From Branchiostoma belcheri (Eukaryota; Chordata; Leptocardii; Amphioxiformes; Branchiostomatidae), in assembly GCF_001625305.1 (NCBI RefSeq), contig NW_017804131.1:2398321-2462320 (forward strand): a stretch of 64,000 nt of DNA, given 5' to 3'. Every line of letters starts with the position of its first letter. Position 1 is the stretch's first letter. Shown one piece after another: positions 43,801 to 56,537 of this stretch. Made by a program: the position numbers and the translations under genes. Below the pieces are notes generated by a model. It ran no database searches. It was not told the DNA's origin and saw only the letters and a program-made list of their open reading frames with translations.

Positions 43801-46800
43801 TGTTCATGCACCATACAATTGTGACTATACGTAGTACCATTGCTCCCTCCAGACTCACCCGGACACAGTGGTGCTCGGCGCCTTCCACCCGCACGAGGAC
43901 AGTATCCTCATCACGGCAGGGAAGCAGCACATGTACTTCTGGAAGATGGTCGGCGGCAAGATCCTCAGGGACAAGAAGAGCGGTGTGTTCGAGGTAAGGA
44001 CTCTTCTTCTTCTTTCGTACTGCTACATGTAAGTCCAATATCAATAGGGTTATCAACGGTTACATTACATTTGTTAGTTACAAAACCAGTGACCAGTACA
44101 AATAAACAAAGGGATATAAAGGTAAAAAAAGCTAATAGGTAACTCATTCTGTGTATTCAAATTTAAAGACAAGTGTTAGCATGTACTCCTAGTATGTAAG
44201 TGTTTAATAGTAGTACTTAAACATGTGTCAGTTCTATTGTGGAGTTTCAAATGCAAAATATGAACATTTTACAGCACTGTTCATCAAAACGACACAGACA
44301 ACATATAACAACGTTTTCTCCATCTTTAGGGCGAGAAGCCGAAGTTCATTACCGGGATGGAGTTTTCCGCCGCTGGTGACGTCATCACGGGAGACTCGAG
44401 CGGGAACATCCTGGTGTGGTCACGTGACGATAACAACATATTCAACCTTCAGCACGCTATCATGCGCGCACATGAGGTGTGGGGGCGTTTTTTTTTTGTT
44501 CGACACTATTGTAGATGACACACCAACATTCTGTTACTAATCAAGGCTATGTAAAATATAGAACCACACTAAAACAATGTACATGCGTTTGCGTCCATTT
44601 TGGAGCCCAGCTATAGGACACAGTGTTACGCGTACGGATTTTAATAAAATGTATTTTTGGCCCTCTACAGAAGAGCGTATTCACACTGCGCATGCTCTCT
44701 GACGGGACCCTTCTATCCGGAGGCGGAGTTGACCGGAAGTTGGTGGCCTGGGACTCCCTGAGGGGGTACATCCCGGCAAAGGCAGAGAGACAGGTAAACA
44801 TGGGTCATTTAGAACATGTACAGTCTATCACTCTTTCTATGTTAGAAAATTTTGTAGATCCATTCAAGTTATGCAAATGGAAGAATATAACATAACAAAG
44901 TGCATGTTAGAAATAAAGATTATGTGTGTAATTGTCATATTGTGTGCGACTTATCATAAAAGACCTGTGCGACTTACAATGTATCATAAAAGACCTTTGC
45001 TGCATCTTCAAAATCGTTTTATCTAGCGCAAACAATCGGTTAACGGTGCAACCACCTACTCTAATTTACAACCAGTACACTACCCACTGTAACCTGTAAA
45101 ATACATTTCGTGGCATGTTGAACGGTGTATTTTACCAAAACACTTTGATCTTTCCCGACAGCTGTCGGAAGCGAACGGCGGTATCCGGACCATTGTTGAA
45201 CAGAACGCGGGACAGGCGGACGGTCTGCTGTACCTGGCCACTTCCAACAACCTCATCATACAGGGGTCCCTACAGACGAAATTCACCACCGTTATCCAGG
45301 TACGCCTCATGCTCTTATCTCTGTCGTAGTTGATCTTTCATATCAAGAAAAATGACATAACGCAACTTAGTCATAGTCTGATTTCTTTGGATGTGTAAAA
45401 CATCTCTCAAGAATCAGCTGGATGTGTAGCGAGTTACTTTAGATTTTTCACTTTCTTTAGATCTGGTAATGTAAACATAAGTAGAGATTGCAGCTTCATA
45501 CTTACCTTACATATATACCTTTCACGATATTGACAGGGCCACAGTGAGGAACTGTGGGCGCTGGCTGTCCATCCTCACGAGCACGCGTTCCTGACGGCAG
45601 GGTACGACAATCACGTCTGTCTGTGGTCCTCAGCTACACACAAGCTACTCTGGAGGGTCTCTGTCGAGGTAAATCTTCAGATCAACATTTTTCTGTCGAT
45701 GAGTTGTTCAGATGATGAGATATCCGATTGTCTACTAGTATGTATAAGCAAATGTCTTATGGAGTTAGAATTTGATTGTCCTTAGCCGCAAAGTCACACT
45801 AGTCGCCCTGTAAGTGTAGAAATAACAACTTTGCAACCATGAATTTTTTTTGAAGTTTTATCCTCACTCTTGCTTCCTTTTTCTCTCACAGAAACCTTGC
45901 CTGTCGGCGACGTTCTCCCCTAACGGTGCCTTAGCGGTTGTGGGCACGACAGTCGGCCTGTTCGTGGCGCTGAACGCGTACGACGGCTCTCTTGTCGCCT
46001 CCTTCCAAGTCGGCACGGAACAACTGGACGCCATCAGGTTTTCCCCAGGTGGGAGTCATCTCTGTCAACAAAGCGGAAACCTCATAAACGATAACACGAA
46101 TGTTTGAATTTTAGACTGCCAAAAGTCACATATATGGTACTTCGACTTCCCCCAAATGTTCTACAGACGTAAGGTAATCGTTGATCATTCATTTTGACGA
46201 AAAAGTGTGCTGCTGTACCGAGTGTTCATAATTTCCCTGTTCCGTGTTCCTGCAGACGGCAGCCTCCTGGCCATGGGTTCCCATGACAACACCATCTACC
46301 TCTTCTCTGTTCTAGACGACGGGCGGACATTCCGCAAGGCGGCGCTGTTGAAAGTGAGTTACATGTAACATCACTCAAAATCTCACAATAACGTTACCGT
46401 CATAATGCGTTGCAAATATGCCACCATAGACAAATATAGAGCTTTCTCTCCATTTTTAGAGGCACAAATTTAAGACACTACTTTAATTTGTCATCACACT
46501 AAATTGTGGATTTAGGACACAATTTGGGGCACGGTTTCTTACGGTTTCTCTTCAACCTCTATCCTAGGGACACAAGAACTTCCTGACCCACATCGACTGG
46601 TCGTCAGACGGACGGTACCTGCAGAGCGTGGACGGAGACTACGAGCTGCTCTTCTGGAAGGTGGATGAAAACCGGCGGGAAAACCCGGCCGTGACGAGAG
46701 ACGTCACGTGGCACACGCAGACGTGCATCCTGGGATACAACGTGCTGGGTGAGTTGGCAAACTCCTCAGCGCAGATTTAACCGAAAATATAATCTCCAAG

Positions 46801-47947
46801 CAGATCCCTTTCGGTGGCAAGACAGTATCCATTAGGCAGAGAAGGTCGCCGGAAACCGACGGTGGGGGTACCGACAAAAAAGGGCCATATATAACGATCA
46901 CCCCCCCCCCACACACACACACACAACCTCGCTTAGAAAGTACCGTGAATAGGCTATGGTTCATCAATGTTGAAATAAAGACAGGAAACACAAAGTCTTA
47001 ATCTAATATTGACCAAAGTGTTGATGAATTGTAATCCCAAAAGGGCTGGACAAACTGGAGTCCTTGGTCTGAAGAACAGTTATTGTTGGAGCAATGGGGC
47101 CTGCATGAAGCAGCGCATGATCAAGCAATGGAGGGGAACAATAGACATATCTTATCTGCAACAATTAGAAACAATGACAATGATAGACATGTTAAGTTCT
47201 TTTCACATTTCCAGCACATAATCATATTAAATAAAGCCAATTTCTATTGTTGCCTTGATCTATGTCGATCCTGACTAAATACGTGACCTGTATGTTTCCA
47301 TGTTGACAGGGATCTGGCCAGCCAGAGAGAACGGCATTGACATCAACACAGTCTGCCGCTCCGAGTCAGGAGACCTGCTTGCTGTTGGAGACAGTCAGGG
47401 TTTCCTGAAGCTCTACAGATATCCCTCCACACAGAAAAAGGTACGAGAAGGCTCGCAACACTGATATGTAAATGCAGTCCCACACCGCCCAGCCGTTCAG
47501 GCTAACTCTTTAGAATATGAAAGTGATTATATAATTATTGAGAAAATCCTGAAGATGATCAATTCAGAACATTCAATCACAGAAGCTACAACTAAAATGT
47601 TGTAGGCCATTCTGAATTCGAAGGCCTCACAACAGAACAAGGTAGAAATGTAGTGGACCACCACCCACCCATATACTCTGGGCCAAGCCATCCATGGCCT
47701 ATTGACAGTACACATAACTTTGGTGCAATGTACAAATTGTATACACGACGTAATTAATGCTTACATTGTGGTCCCTCCGCAGGCCCAGAGTCACCAGTGG
47801 AAGATGTGCAGCAGCAACGTGACGAGCGTGAAGTTCCTGTACGATGACGGCTACCTGCTGACTACAGGCGGCATGGACGCCGCTCTCATGCAGTGGGCCG
47901 TGCAGGCGACAGAGGGCATCAACAGGAACAGGGCTAAGCGCTACTGA
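30509..47947 (+). CDS. Doublecortin-domain EMAP-like microtubule-binding protein (DCX-EMAP)
   Basis: Exons: 30509-30575, 30814-31049, 32283-32870, 39030-39812, 41062-41257, 41562-41690, 41974-42178, 42559-42708, 42943-43012, 43220-43321, 43502-43597, 43853-43993, 44330-44476, 44671-44793, 45162-45299, 45537-45668, 45892-46048, 46256-46353, 46568-46748, 47310-47440, 47783-47947; 1344 aa. Order: basic, Ser-rich N-terminus; DCX domain 1 (about 367-450, [13 protein letters not shown]); DCX domain 2 (about 501-584, ending [11 protein letters not shown]); PRRRSVQSN linker; HELP domain (about 690-780, [19 protein letters not shown]); then WD40 repeats to the end ([39 protein letters not shown]). The fly DCX-EMAP protein works in mechanosensory cilia; vertebrate EMLs lack DCX domains. 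The first ATG is chosen because exons 1-2 splice in phase into exon 3. The exon 3 ATG (32286) is a possible shorter start. Confidence 0.92.
31687..31700. promoter_or_regulatory. RFX-type X-box in DCX-EMAP intron 2
   Basis: GTTACCATGGCAAC is a near-perfect palindromic X-box, the site through which RFX factors drive ciliary genes. It is about 640 bp downstream of exon 2 and 600 bp upstream of exon 3, whose own ATG could serve a promoter here. A DCX-EMAP gene is a plausible RFX target. Confidence 0.6.
32871..38472. other. DCX-EMAP intron 3 (first 5.6 kb), no genes seen
   Basis: AT-rich intron without a coding exon I can support. It contains one isolated copy of the CACGTG-array unit (35255-35395), in degraded form: TCGCACATGCGCAGACGCCTG, GGAACTTACATAACGTCA, ATGTAACCAATGAAACGTCAG and ACTCTTTGTCTGGACTT blocks. 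Confidence 0.6.
38473..38895 (+). promoter_or_regulatory. Alternative promoter and first coding exon of DCX-EMAP
   Basis: An ATG at 38665 opens a 77-codon exon ending AAG|GTAAGG at 38895 in phase 0, which joins in frame to exon 4 (39030). Its peptide is strongly basic ([15 protein letters not shown]...[21 protein letters not shown], middle omitted). No acceptor upstream gives an open frame in phase with exon 3, so it fits a first exon and not an internal one. TATTTAAA at 38473-38480 may be its TATA box. The short isoform would have 1124 aa and replace residues 1-297, keeping both DCX domains, HELP and WD40 repeats. Confidence 0.62.
40786..40900. repeat. (AGT)n microsatellite in DCX-EMAP intron 4
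   Basis: About 25 pure AGT triplets followed by impure AGT/AAT triplets. The poly-Leu, poly-Ser and poly-Thr open frames across it are artefacts. Confidence 0.97.
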
Positions 47948-50265
47948 GTTCAAACAGAGCGGCTCAAATCTTTGAGTGGAAGATAGCACGCTATTCTGTG
48001 AGGAGGCCTGTAACGTTATGCCATTTTTCATGAGTGAAATCTCGTGTTAGACTAAAATCTCGCGAGACGTCGTCATCTCGCGAGAAACTGAAATCTCGTG
48101 AGCCATCGTCACCAACTGGCTCTCCTTTCGAAGTCGAAGATACATTATTTGCCATCTTTTGTAACGGTGAACATATGATGATGCCACGCCAGCTATATTT
48201 TAGCTACTTCACTTCATCATGTTGCACCATGTAATATGCCAGAACAGTGCCAAAATGCATAAGTTTGCCATCATCTGTAAATATAAGAAATAAATGTTTG
48301 TATGTGTCAGCTAGCGGTAGACTTCTTCCTAGTACTGTTGTGAAGATGGTTGTACAGTTTCATAGAGCTCGAGTTTCTCGTTTCTCATCTTAGCCTAGCA
48401 CAAGATCCTTACAAACGGTATTTCTTGTAGGTTTGCTTGCACATATCAATGCGCTAAAAATGTTCCTTAAAACTTTATCGTTGCCCTGATGTGACAAGGA
48501 TCCCCTTTGAGGATGCCCAAATGTTTGTTTATATGTGTACATAGTAGGACTCCATATAATCATGGCCGCGTTTAATATCGTATGTCTTGTTAGCAACACA
48601 AGTTTATAGGATGATGCTTAGCAGGTAATATAGACTGATAACATGTTATAGTTGGAAAACAACCGGATGAAAATTGAGTAGATGAGACAGTCATTACAAC
48701 ATTAATATTGTTTAAGGATAATCATGACGAGTGCTAGTTGGCTCCTGGTTCATGACATTGTAAGTTATTGTAAGAAGACGTGCAGGAGGTATTCGATCCC
48801 CAATACTCACACTGTACTGAAGTCATGGAAAGTAGTTTTTTGCTATACAATGCACTAGGCTGAGATAGTCTACTTATACACATGTAAAAGCGGTAAGTGA
48901 TATTTCGTATCAAGATGTATTTATAATGTGTGTGGGACGTCTAAAATAAAATGTATTTTAGCAATGACGTTGTTGGTTTTGTGTCACTTTTATGTAGTTG
49001 TCATAATTGTAGCATTAATAGAGGAATGACAAATACAGATGCAACAGTGATGTTTATTCTATAATAACAGCTACTATCTTTAAAATTATCAAGTATAAAC
49101 AATGATTGTATTATATTTCACAGCCCCCCCCCATTTTATCACATACCCCAGTTACATAAAGTGAGGAAGATGAATAGCACCAAAACGTACGCTGCAAATA
49201 AAGTTCTTAATATATAAGATTACACCAAATACCTCTTAAGCTAGACTTGCTAATTTTTTGAGTCACGATTGTACTCTTGTCGAGAAGAAACTGTGCACCT
49301 TTCCGTAGGATCATTATTCAACTTACTGGTGGGCTAAACATTATGTACAAAGCTAGAATTCATTTGTTTCTAATTGTTGCCTGACTCCTAGTCCCAGCAT
49401 GCTTTCCTGTGCCTGCTGTCCGTTATGCTTAAACGCGTATAAAACGTACCCAAGCTAATTTACATAGACCTTTCTGTTGTCTCCTTATATCTCCTAAGAT
49501 TTACAAACAAAGCACGCTATACGTAAATGCAGTCTTTCAGACAGTAGTTGGGGCTAATGCGAGGCAAGAGGTTACCTCCTTGCGGAATCGTTTGGAATTG
49601 CAGATTAAAGAAAGGCACTGGCCATGGAATCTGCAGGCAATCGTATGCGCGATTCTTCATAGAAAATAGTTATTATCCTAGACAGAATAACATAGATTTG
49701 CGTTATATAGTTAGAAAAGACCCCTGTGAAAACCTTGCGGCACCGAAAATAAATATTTTGTGCGACTATAGCATGCACTTCATCATACGCATCCATGTTG
49801 GTAAATACAATATTAACACTGCGTGACACGTTCCCCAGAACTAAATGTGATATTTATCTCTGCTACGGTTTTATCGTCCAAGAGGGTTGGACCTTCCAAT
49901 TAAGCCAGCTGCATGAATAGGAGATATTTCCCGTGTCCTTGCTGCATCCTCCATATGTCACCAACCTCTCACCTACCAGTGGCACATGGCCTAGTTTCAC
50001 AGAGCACCTGTTCAATCGTTCACACTTCCTGTTTTCTCCATTCTAATATGCCGGCCACTTGCGTCTCCTTTTCCCTTTTTTGACAACCCTACTCCTAACA
50101 ATATATTCCCCGGCAATTACACCGTGTGTGCTCTAAACTATTTCTGACAAAATATCAAATATTTTGAACACTTCAGAGATTTCGAAATTAGCCTGATTTG
50201 CATTTTTCCATGTTCTAGCCAGAAAAATAGTAAATGTCAAGTGGAATTCGTGAAAGAGCTGTTGT
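47948..50265. other. Tail-to-tail intergenic region between DCX-EMAP and the actin-like gene
   Basis: DCX-EMAP 3' UTR with poly(A) signals AATAAA at 48289-48294 and 48945-48950. Near 48050-48105 the leader of the UTR has four direct AATCTCG(C)GAGA-like copies. The rest is AT-rich with no coding sequence; the actin-like 3' UTR should lie just left of 50266. Confidence 0.6.
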
Positions 50266-53070
50266 TTAAAAGCACTTTTGGTGGATGATTTCCGGCCCAT
50301 ACTCCTTGTACTGTTGCCTGTCGACGCAGATCGACTTGAAGGTCGACAGGGACCCCATGATGGAACCGCCCAGCCAGACAGCGTGACCTCTGTACTTGGG
50401 GTCAAGAACCCGGATCTTGGTGTTCGATGGTGTTATGGCTTCCAGCTCGCTCTGAAAAGCAGTGGACATCTTCCATTTGTAACTAAGACACGAATTCATG
50501 ATAGCAGGTATGAGAGAGGTAACCCAATAGTAATATACTTATGATCGGTACCGATAAATGAAACCTATATCAAAGAACCAGGAGACACGACAGAATTACA
50601 GCTCCAAGCTAGCCGGAAATTGGGTTTGCGCCATCTCCAAAAATACTTATTGTATTAAGCTTCGTGCAGTTTCAATTTGCGTACTGCACTTTCAGATGAG
50701 ATCAAATCATTTGCCTCTGTATATGGTATAGGGTTAGGGATGGCAGACCCAAATTATGGAAAATGCGAGTTGTTGAGAAAAATCAAAGAGCTTCCATTGT
50801 CAAATTTATTTTGGCGATTGACGGATTTATAAATCAAGGTACAAAGTACTCAACGGAATGATGTTCTGTATTGCTCATTTTTTTTTAAATTTTAACACGT
50901 TACGATGCTGCCTGATGCTAGATGTAACATCCTAATTTTCATCCAACCTGCATCCTGGCCGCCATGCCAGGGAACTGGGACCCTCCTCCCGTCAGAACCA
51001 CGTTCTTATAGAAAGTGTCCCGGATGTCTACGTCACAGCGCTTTGCACACGTCACCACAGCCTCGGGGAGACCTTCATCCATGATATCTAAATAAAAAAA
51101 GAAAAAAACGGAACAAAAGAAACGTGGCAAAATTATACGTTTTAAAGGGAATAGTGGCATGTGGAAACGTAGATCTATTCTTATGAAATCTGGAAATCAA
51201 CGTAATTACAAAATGCTTAAACAAAATGTAAAGATTGCAAAACTAATTTTGAAAATGTGACAGTAAATGATTAAATACACTTTCGTAAGATTACAGGGTA
51301 GCCAACACGTACGTACCTAAAATGGGAGGATGGAATAGCGGCTCGGGAACCTGGTATCTCTCGTGGTCTACTTTGATGGTGTCCCCGTTCGGGAGGACGT
51401 ACTTCTGTGGTAAGAGCCAGTTGGTGGGAGCAGCCTCCGCCTCCTGTTGTACATCCATAGCGACGTAACACATCTCTTCTTTAATCCTCCCTGCTATCTC
51501 CCGCTCAACTGCAAGAGCGATTATGTTCTGTTGGTGTGTTTCATTGGGTTCAAGCGAAAAAAGCATCTGTCCTTGGTGCTGATTTTGCTTTCACGACTAC
51601 TTCCGGTTACTACATAATGTCCTTGGTCTACTGCGAAGGAGCGATAGGAACGCTTTCAAAGCATAGTGTAAGAATCTTGCTAAAACAGGGATATAAACAG
51701 TACAGGGAGGTAAATTTACTCTTTTTATGTCTGATTCACTCTTTCATGAAACAGCAGTTTTATGAAATTACTCTTATGAACCTACCTGGGGACTTGAAAG
51801 AATGTCCTTTCTTCTCCAACAACGTTATAAGATAGTCCGTGAGATGGGTGCCAGCTACGCTGACTCTCTTCCATGACAGCGGCAGAGCGTACCCCTCATA
51901 CACGGGTACGGCGTGCGAGGCGCCCTCCCCGCAGTTCAGCACCATCCCCACCGTGCGGCCGCTCGTGTACAGCGACAGGACAGACTCTATCGCCAGGTAA
52001 ACCGCCTGGGCACTGAACTTCTCAAAAAAGATCTGAGGAAAAAATCACGGTTCATCATGTTGCACAGCAATCTACACTGCAGCAAGACATTGAACATTCA
52101 CTTGATTTTTAATTCAATAAGCGTTTAGCGTTGCAAGTAGTGAATACGTTTGCAGGAAAGTTTGCGGTGTTGTGGGCCACTGACCTCCGCTGTCTTCTCC
52201 CTGGCCTGTCGCGGGTTCCTCGGCCTCTCCGTGAGCAGGTACGCGTGTTCGTCCGGCTGGATCTTAAGTTCCTCGTGAAAAATGTGGTTCCAAATCTGCA
52301 ATAAGCAAGAAAAGGCTCGATTTTATTTGTCCGAGAAGTCACCCTTCACTGCCTTTGGGAGTTGCAAGAGGCGTTTCATCCGTTCAAGATCCTTTAAACA
52401 GGACGTTCATCTATGTGCCAAACCCTCCCGATTGACGAATCCCTTTTCGCTAAGCTTTCTTTGCTGCACTAGTGTTACTCACCACCTCCATGTCGTCCCA
52501 GTCAGTGATGGTACCCTCCACGATGGGGTAGGTTATCTTCAGTTCCCGCCAGTTCTTCAGTGCCTTTTCTCCGCAGCACACGCCTATGGACTGATGCTGG
52601 TGATAAGATATAGAACAATTCCCTTTTAATATTTAATATCGTTTAATCAAAACTTTGTGGAAAAAAAGTATATCTTATATCTGAAGATAATTAATCTTCA
52701 AGCAGATTGAAGAGGAAAGATAGTAACATTTTTTCGAAAAAAAAGAGGCAGGATCAAAGCTCAGTAAGTGATTAAAGCTCAATTGGAACATCAGATCTTG
52801 AGCTCTTGTCGTCTTTCTAGACGGTCTACAGCTTCAGATATCAAACATATAATTGTCCCTCCAAATATATAATTGAAGATTGATCTGGGTCCTTAAGAGA
52901 CCACCTGTAGTCTTCAAGAGTCCCACCTGCGGGAAGGCGGGTCTGCCGACCAGTGTGGGTAAGAACACATGCGGTTTGAACTGCCCGGCCAGCCCGGCCT
53001 TGATGGAGGCGGTGCCGTGGTCCAGCACCACCGTGGGGTTCCCGTCAGTCATCATCTCTGTCAGCAGCAT
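50266..53070 (-). CDS. Divergent actin-like protein
   Basis: Coding exons: 53070-52927, 52596-52483, 52295-52185, 52032-51786, 51508-51317, 51087-50948, 50451-50266; 377 aa (actin 375), phases consistent. The actin fold is seen from end to end: VVLDHGTASIKAGLAGQF (phosphate loop 1), TDWDDMEVIWNHIF, YLLTERPRNPRQARE, SVLSLYTSGRTVGMVLNCGEGASHAVPVYEGYALP (loop 2, shown in part), EREIAGRIKEEMCYVAMD, NVVLTGGGSQFPGMAARM, VWLGGSIMGSLSTF and C-terminal HQKCF. The catalytic positions differ from actin: Gln137 is Glu139 and Asp154 is Asn156; His161 is kept (H163). The D-loop region is about four residues shorter. This suggests weak ATPase and poor polymerisation. It is closer to conventional actin than to Arp1, Arp2 or Arp3, and is probably an orphan or testis/cilia-type actin-like protein; I cannot name an orthologue. 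Confidence 0.9.
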
Positions 53071-53092
53071 CCCAACCCTGGGCAACACAGCG

Positions 53093-53330
53093 GAGAATGA
53101 ATGAATGAATGAATGAACGAACGAATGAATGAACAAATGACCGACTAAATGAATGAACGAACGAACGAATGAATGAATGAGCAAACGAACGAATGAATGA
53201 ATGAACAAAATAATGAATAAGCGAACGAATGAATGAACGAACGAACGAAAGAACGAATGAACGAATGAATGAATGAATGAATGAATGAATGAATGAATGA
53301 ATGAATGAATGAATGAATGAATGAATGAAT
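53093..53330. repeat. (GAAT/GAAC)n tetranucleotide repeat upstream of the actin-like gene
   Basis: About 235 bp of ATGA/ACGA tetramers, pure near 53265-53330 and more varied to the left. It begins about 20 bp beyond the actin-like start codon and lies in the intron before the acceptor GTTGCCCAG. Open frames with Phe-Ile-His-Ser repeats arise from it. Confidence 0.95.
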
Positions 53331-54882
53331 TTTTCAGACTTCCCGGAAGTATTTGGGGTTTTCATGACTTTCATATCATGTTTACCGCATTTCCCGTGTC
53401 TGACATTTTACCTCCTGTCATTCTGCCTGTCAATCCCACCCACATGCTGTCAACCTACTCTCAAGTTCATCCTCATTTCTTGTGTCTGTCCATTTCACCT
53501 TGTCGCTCTGCCTGTCAATCTTCCCCACCCTCGTGCTGTAAACCTAACTAATAATGTAAGAATAGAATGACATAAATGCATCTAGTCATAATCTGTATTC
53601 ACAGTCACCAGGGAAAGACAGGGGCGAAAGAGAAAGTATGACCTTATTCAGTTTGTACAATGCATAATCTGTACTGTCCTTGATTTGTCTTCTACGTAGT
53701 AGCAGGAACATGCAGTGCATAACTGTACAAAGGAACAGTAATATCATATTCCAAGGGGGGGATATAGCCTTCCATATGGCTGTCCTAATTACTCGTGGCC
53801 CAGTCAAATTGCTGCACGTACTACGTCCGTCCCTGGTTCTGGGTTAGTACATGGGTTTGAATAACGTTTCCAGTGGGAATATGATAATTATGATGGCAAA
53901 GCTGCACTCCTGCATAACTATTCAAAAGTATTCCATCAAATAAAACAGAGCGCGTCCAACACTCTCAGATATTTCGGCATTAAATTAATCTTTCAATCGG
54001 CCAAAGCAATCCTGTGCGTGCCTACAATTTAAGTAAAAGGCAGTTAAAACCGTTATATCTTTCACCCCTAGAGATATAGATATATCCTGGTATCACAACC
54101 CGTAACAGGGGAGAAGATTACTTTGAACATTGGTGCTTTTCGAGATCACATCTTCCCGTCAAATTTGTGGACGTTTTAGGGGCGATAAAGACGGTGTATT
54201 TGAGCGGGGATGGTGCTGAAATATGTATGGGTTAGCCCGTACAAGGTACGATAGCACATTGTAGCCACGATACTTCTTTGCGTATTTATTTTTCATTGGC
54301 TCAATGTCCGCACAGCTTTAGTGTAGTGCTGTCTTAGCTAGCGCGCTTTTGACAGATGGACACTCTGCAGTACGTCCGAAATATGTCCCAATCATTATTG
54401 GGCATTGTTTCCACATCAAATCCCACTAGAAACATGACCGATCTCCCCCATGGCACAAGCGTCTTTGTTCTCCGTCCCAAGAGACCCAATACAATGACAA
54501 ACACTGCGTCGCTAATGTGTTTTTCAGGTATAACACAGACACAGTGTGGCTATGCTTTATAGTGAGACTCTGTAGCAATGACACTCCTGCTTAATTATAG
54601 ATCGAGGCGACGGGAGGTGAATTATCTTTCCGACAAGAATTCGGAAAATTGCGTGGGCCATAATATCATTTCAACATGTATAACAACGGGACGAAGCGGC
54701 GAGGGTTGGTGGTGAAAAATTACGTGTGCAAAACTTGGAAAGAAGAGGTCTTGAAATTAATCTACTCATAGACCTTAGAGGATGCGATGACCTAATTTTT
54801 CTCCCGGGCGCGCCATTTTAACTAGTTGTGTGGACGTGACCAGGATGCATTTTATGAGCAACATTGTATCTCTACACATTAC

Positions 54883-54914
54883 GTTTCCATGGCGATTTAC
54901 ATCTCTATGGCAAC
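54883..54914. promoter_or_regulatory. Imperfect X-box pair upstream of the actin-like gene
   Basis: GTTTCCATGGCGAT (54883-54896) misses one key base of GTNNCCATGGNNAC, and ATCTCTATGGCAAC (54901-54914) has a perfect right half-site. They lie 1.8 kb upstream of the actin-like start codon. Confidence 0.4.
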
Positions 54915-55836
54915 CACACGTTACAATATATATCAGATTTGTACGGATAACTCATTTACCACTGTTGGAGTAGGTCTCAGGGGAGACAAACACTAACGAC
55001 TCTGAACAAGCCTAGCCAAGTAATTTGTCTTTATGGTGATCCGACTGATGACGTAGGCGGGCAAGGTTTGCCAAACGACCGGCGCCGAGAAGTCCAAACT
55101 CTTCCCACACGTGAGTTGGACAGAAAGAAAATAGACTTTGATAAATTGTCAAAGGAACAAGGTGAATTAGAAGAAATGTACTACGCTGGATGGATTCATA
55201 AGTGCTCTCAAGCCTTATATCATATATTTAAAGACAAAATGTGCTTTTAACAAACGAAGACAAACATATGAACTGTTGTTGAGCTGCTGAGACATCGCGA
55301 TTCTCTGTCGTAATTGCCACACACAGAATTGACGGCGCAGTGACCTTTTCGTAAATGGGTAGGCGACTGGAATGGCAATCAAACAATTTACATACTGTAC
55401 TCATGGCGGACAGAAGGTCTGAATACCGCACCTGTCATGTACGCGTACAAGCTTTCTCTTTGCTTCTAAAATTTGATGGATGGCTCTATTCCATTGTTAG
55501 CTGTTTATTCTTGAGTAATATTTGTTTAATGGTAGATATTGGCCTCATCTTTTACTCCTTTTCATCCCTACCATCCACTGTCGCTGATTGTGATCAACTT
55601 ACGGAGAAGTGAAGCTAGAGCTGCCGTTCTGTACAAATGCACGATCAGACAAAGAAGCATTGTAGCATGCAGAGCACGTCATGGCAGTATCACAATATTG
55701 GAACCCGACACACTGGCTTGTCATGTCAGAGGTCATCAACAATCTACTTCACACTGCTGTGGCTTGAAACATAAAACCGTTGTCTGACATCGATTGACAT
55801 ATATGATATGATTTATGCCATACAGGCGTCGATATG

Positions 55837-55850
55837 GTTCCCATGGTAAC
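55837..55850. promoter_or_regulatory. RFX-type X-box upstream of the actin-like gene
   Basis: GTTCCCATGGTAAC fits GTNNCCATGGNNAC fully. It is 2.8 kb upstream of the actin-like ATG and 3.3 kb upstream of the chitin-binding gene, between two divergent promoters. Confidence 0.5.
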
Positions 55851-56537
55851 TGGCATGTTGTGTTTATACAAAAATCAAATATTCGGTCGTGATACTGAGG
55901 ACAAGTGACGAATAATATTGGACTTGGCCAAAAGAATGTGGGATGGGGTGGGGTGCGGCTATGGTCAGCAAAGACCTGGTAGGGTTGTGGGCTGAATGGT
56001 GAGAAAAAATAGACACAGAAGAGTTGGGGAAAATGTGAATTAGAGCTTACATCGTGTATATTCTTTCATATCGTTGAAGAGATCTTTAAACTGTGCAACA
56101 ATCATTAGCAGACAGGTATAACCATAAAGTCAATTATTCTAAATATTCTGTTTATGTTATGATAGTTACCGCGTGGTTTACCGACCGTCGTTATGTATTC
56201 ATGAAGGTCATGTGTCAGAAAAACGGTCGCCCCCAATATGTCACACTATGTCACATTAAATGTCTAAAATGAATAGTAAAAACACAAAGCTTTTCAGATA
56301 GGTTGACAGTACTCCGAGAACGGCTAATTACATGGTGACCGATGATGCTTTGCCCCCGCCCTCCCATTTTGTAACCCATAAAACACACAGAAAGGTCACG
56401 GTTAAACAACAGCTGATTGATACACAAGGCAGCTACACAGAGGGCAACTTGTTCCTGCCGCCCAAATTGGCTGAATTCCAGCGAAGTCCTGTTAGAATTT
56501 CTAGACACGATTCCTTCTTGACTCGTTTTCATGGCCC

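Noticed and set aside
52834-53374. Open frames with Phe-Ile-His-Ser repeats next to the actin-like start
   Set aside because: They read the (GAAT)n repeat; the actin-like exon has a clear acceptor before it.
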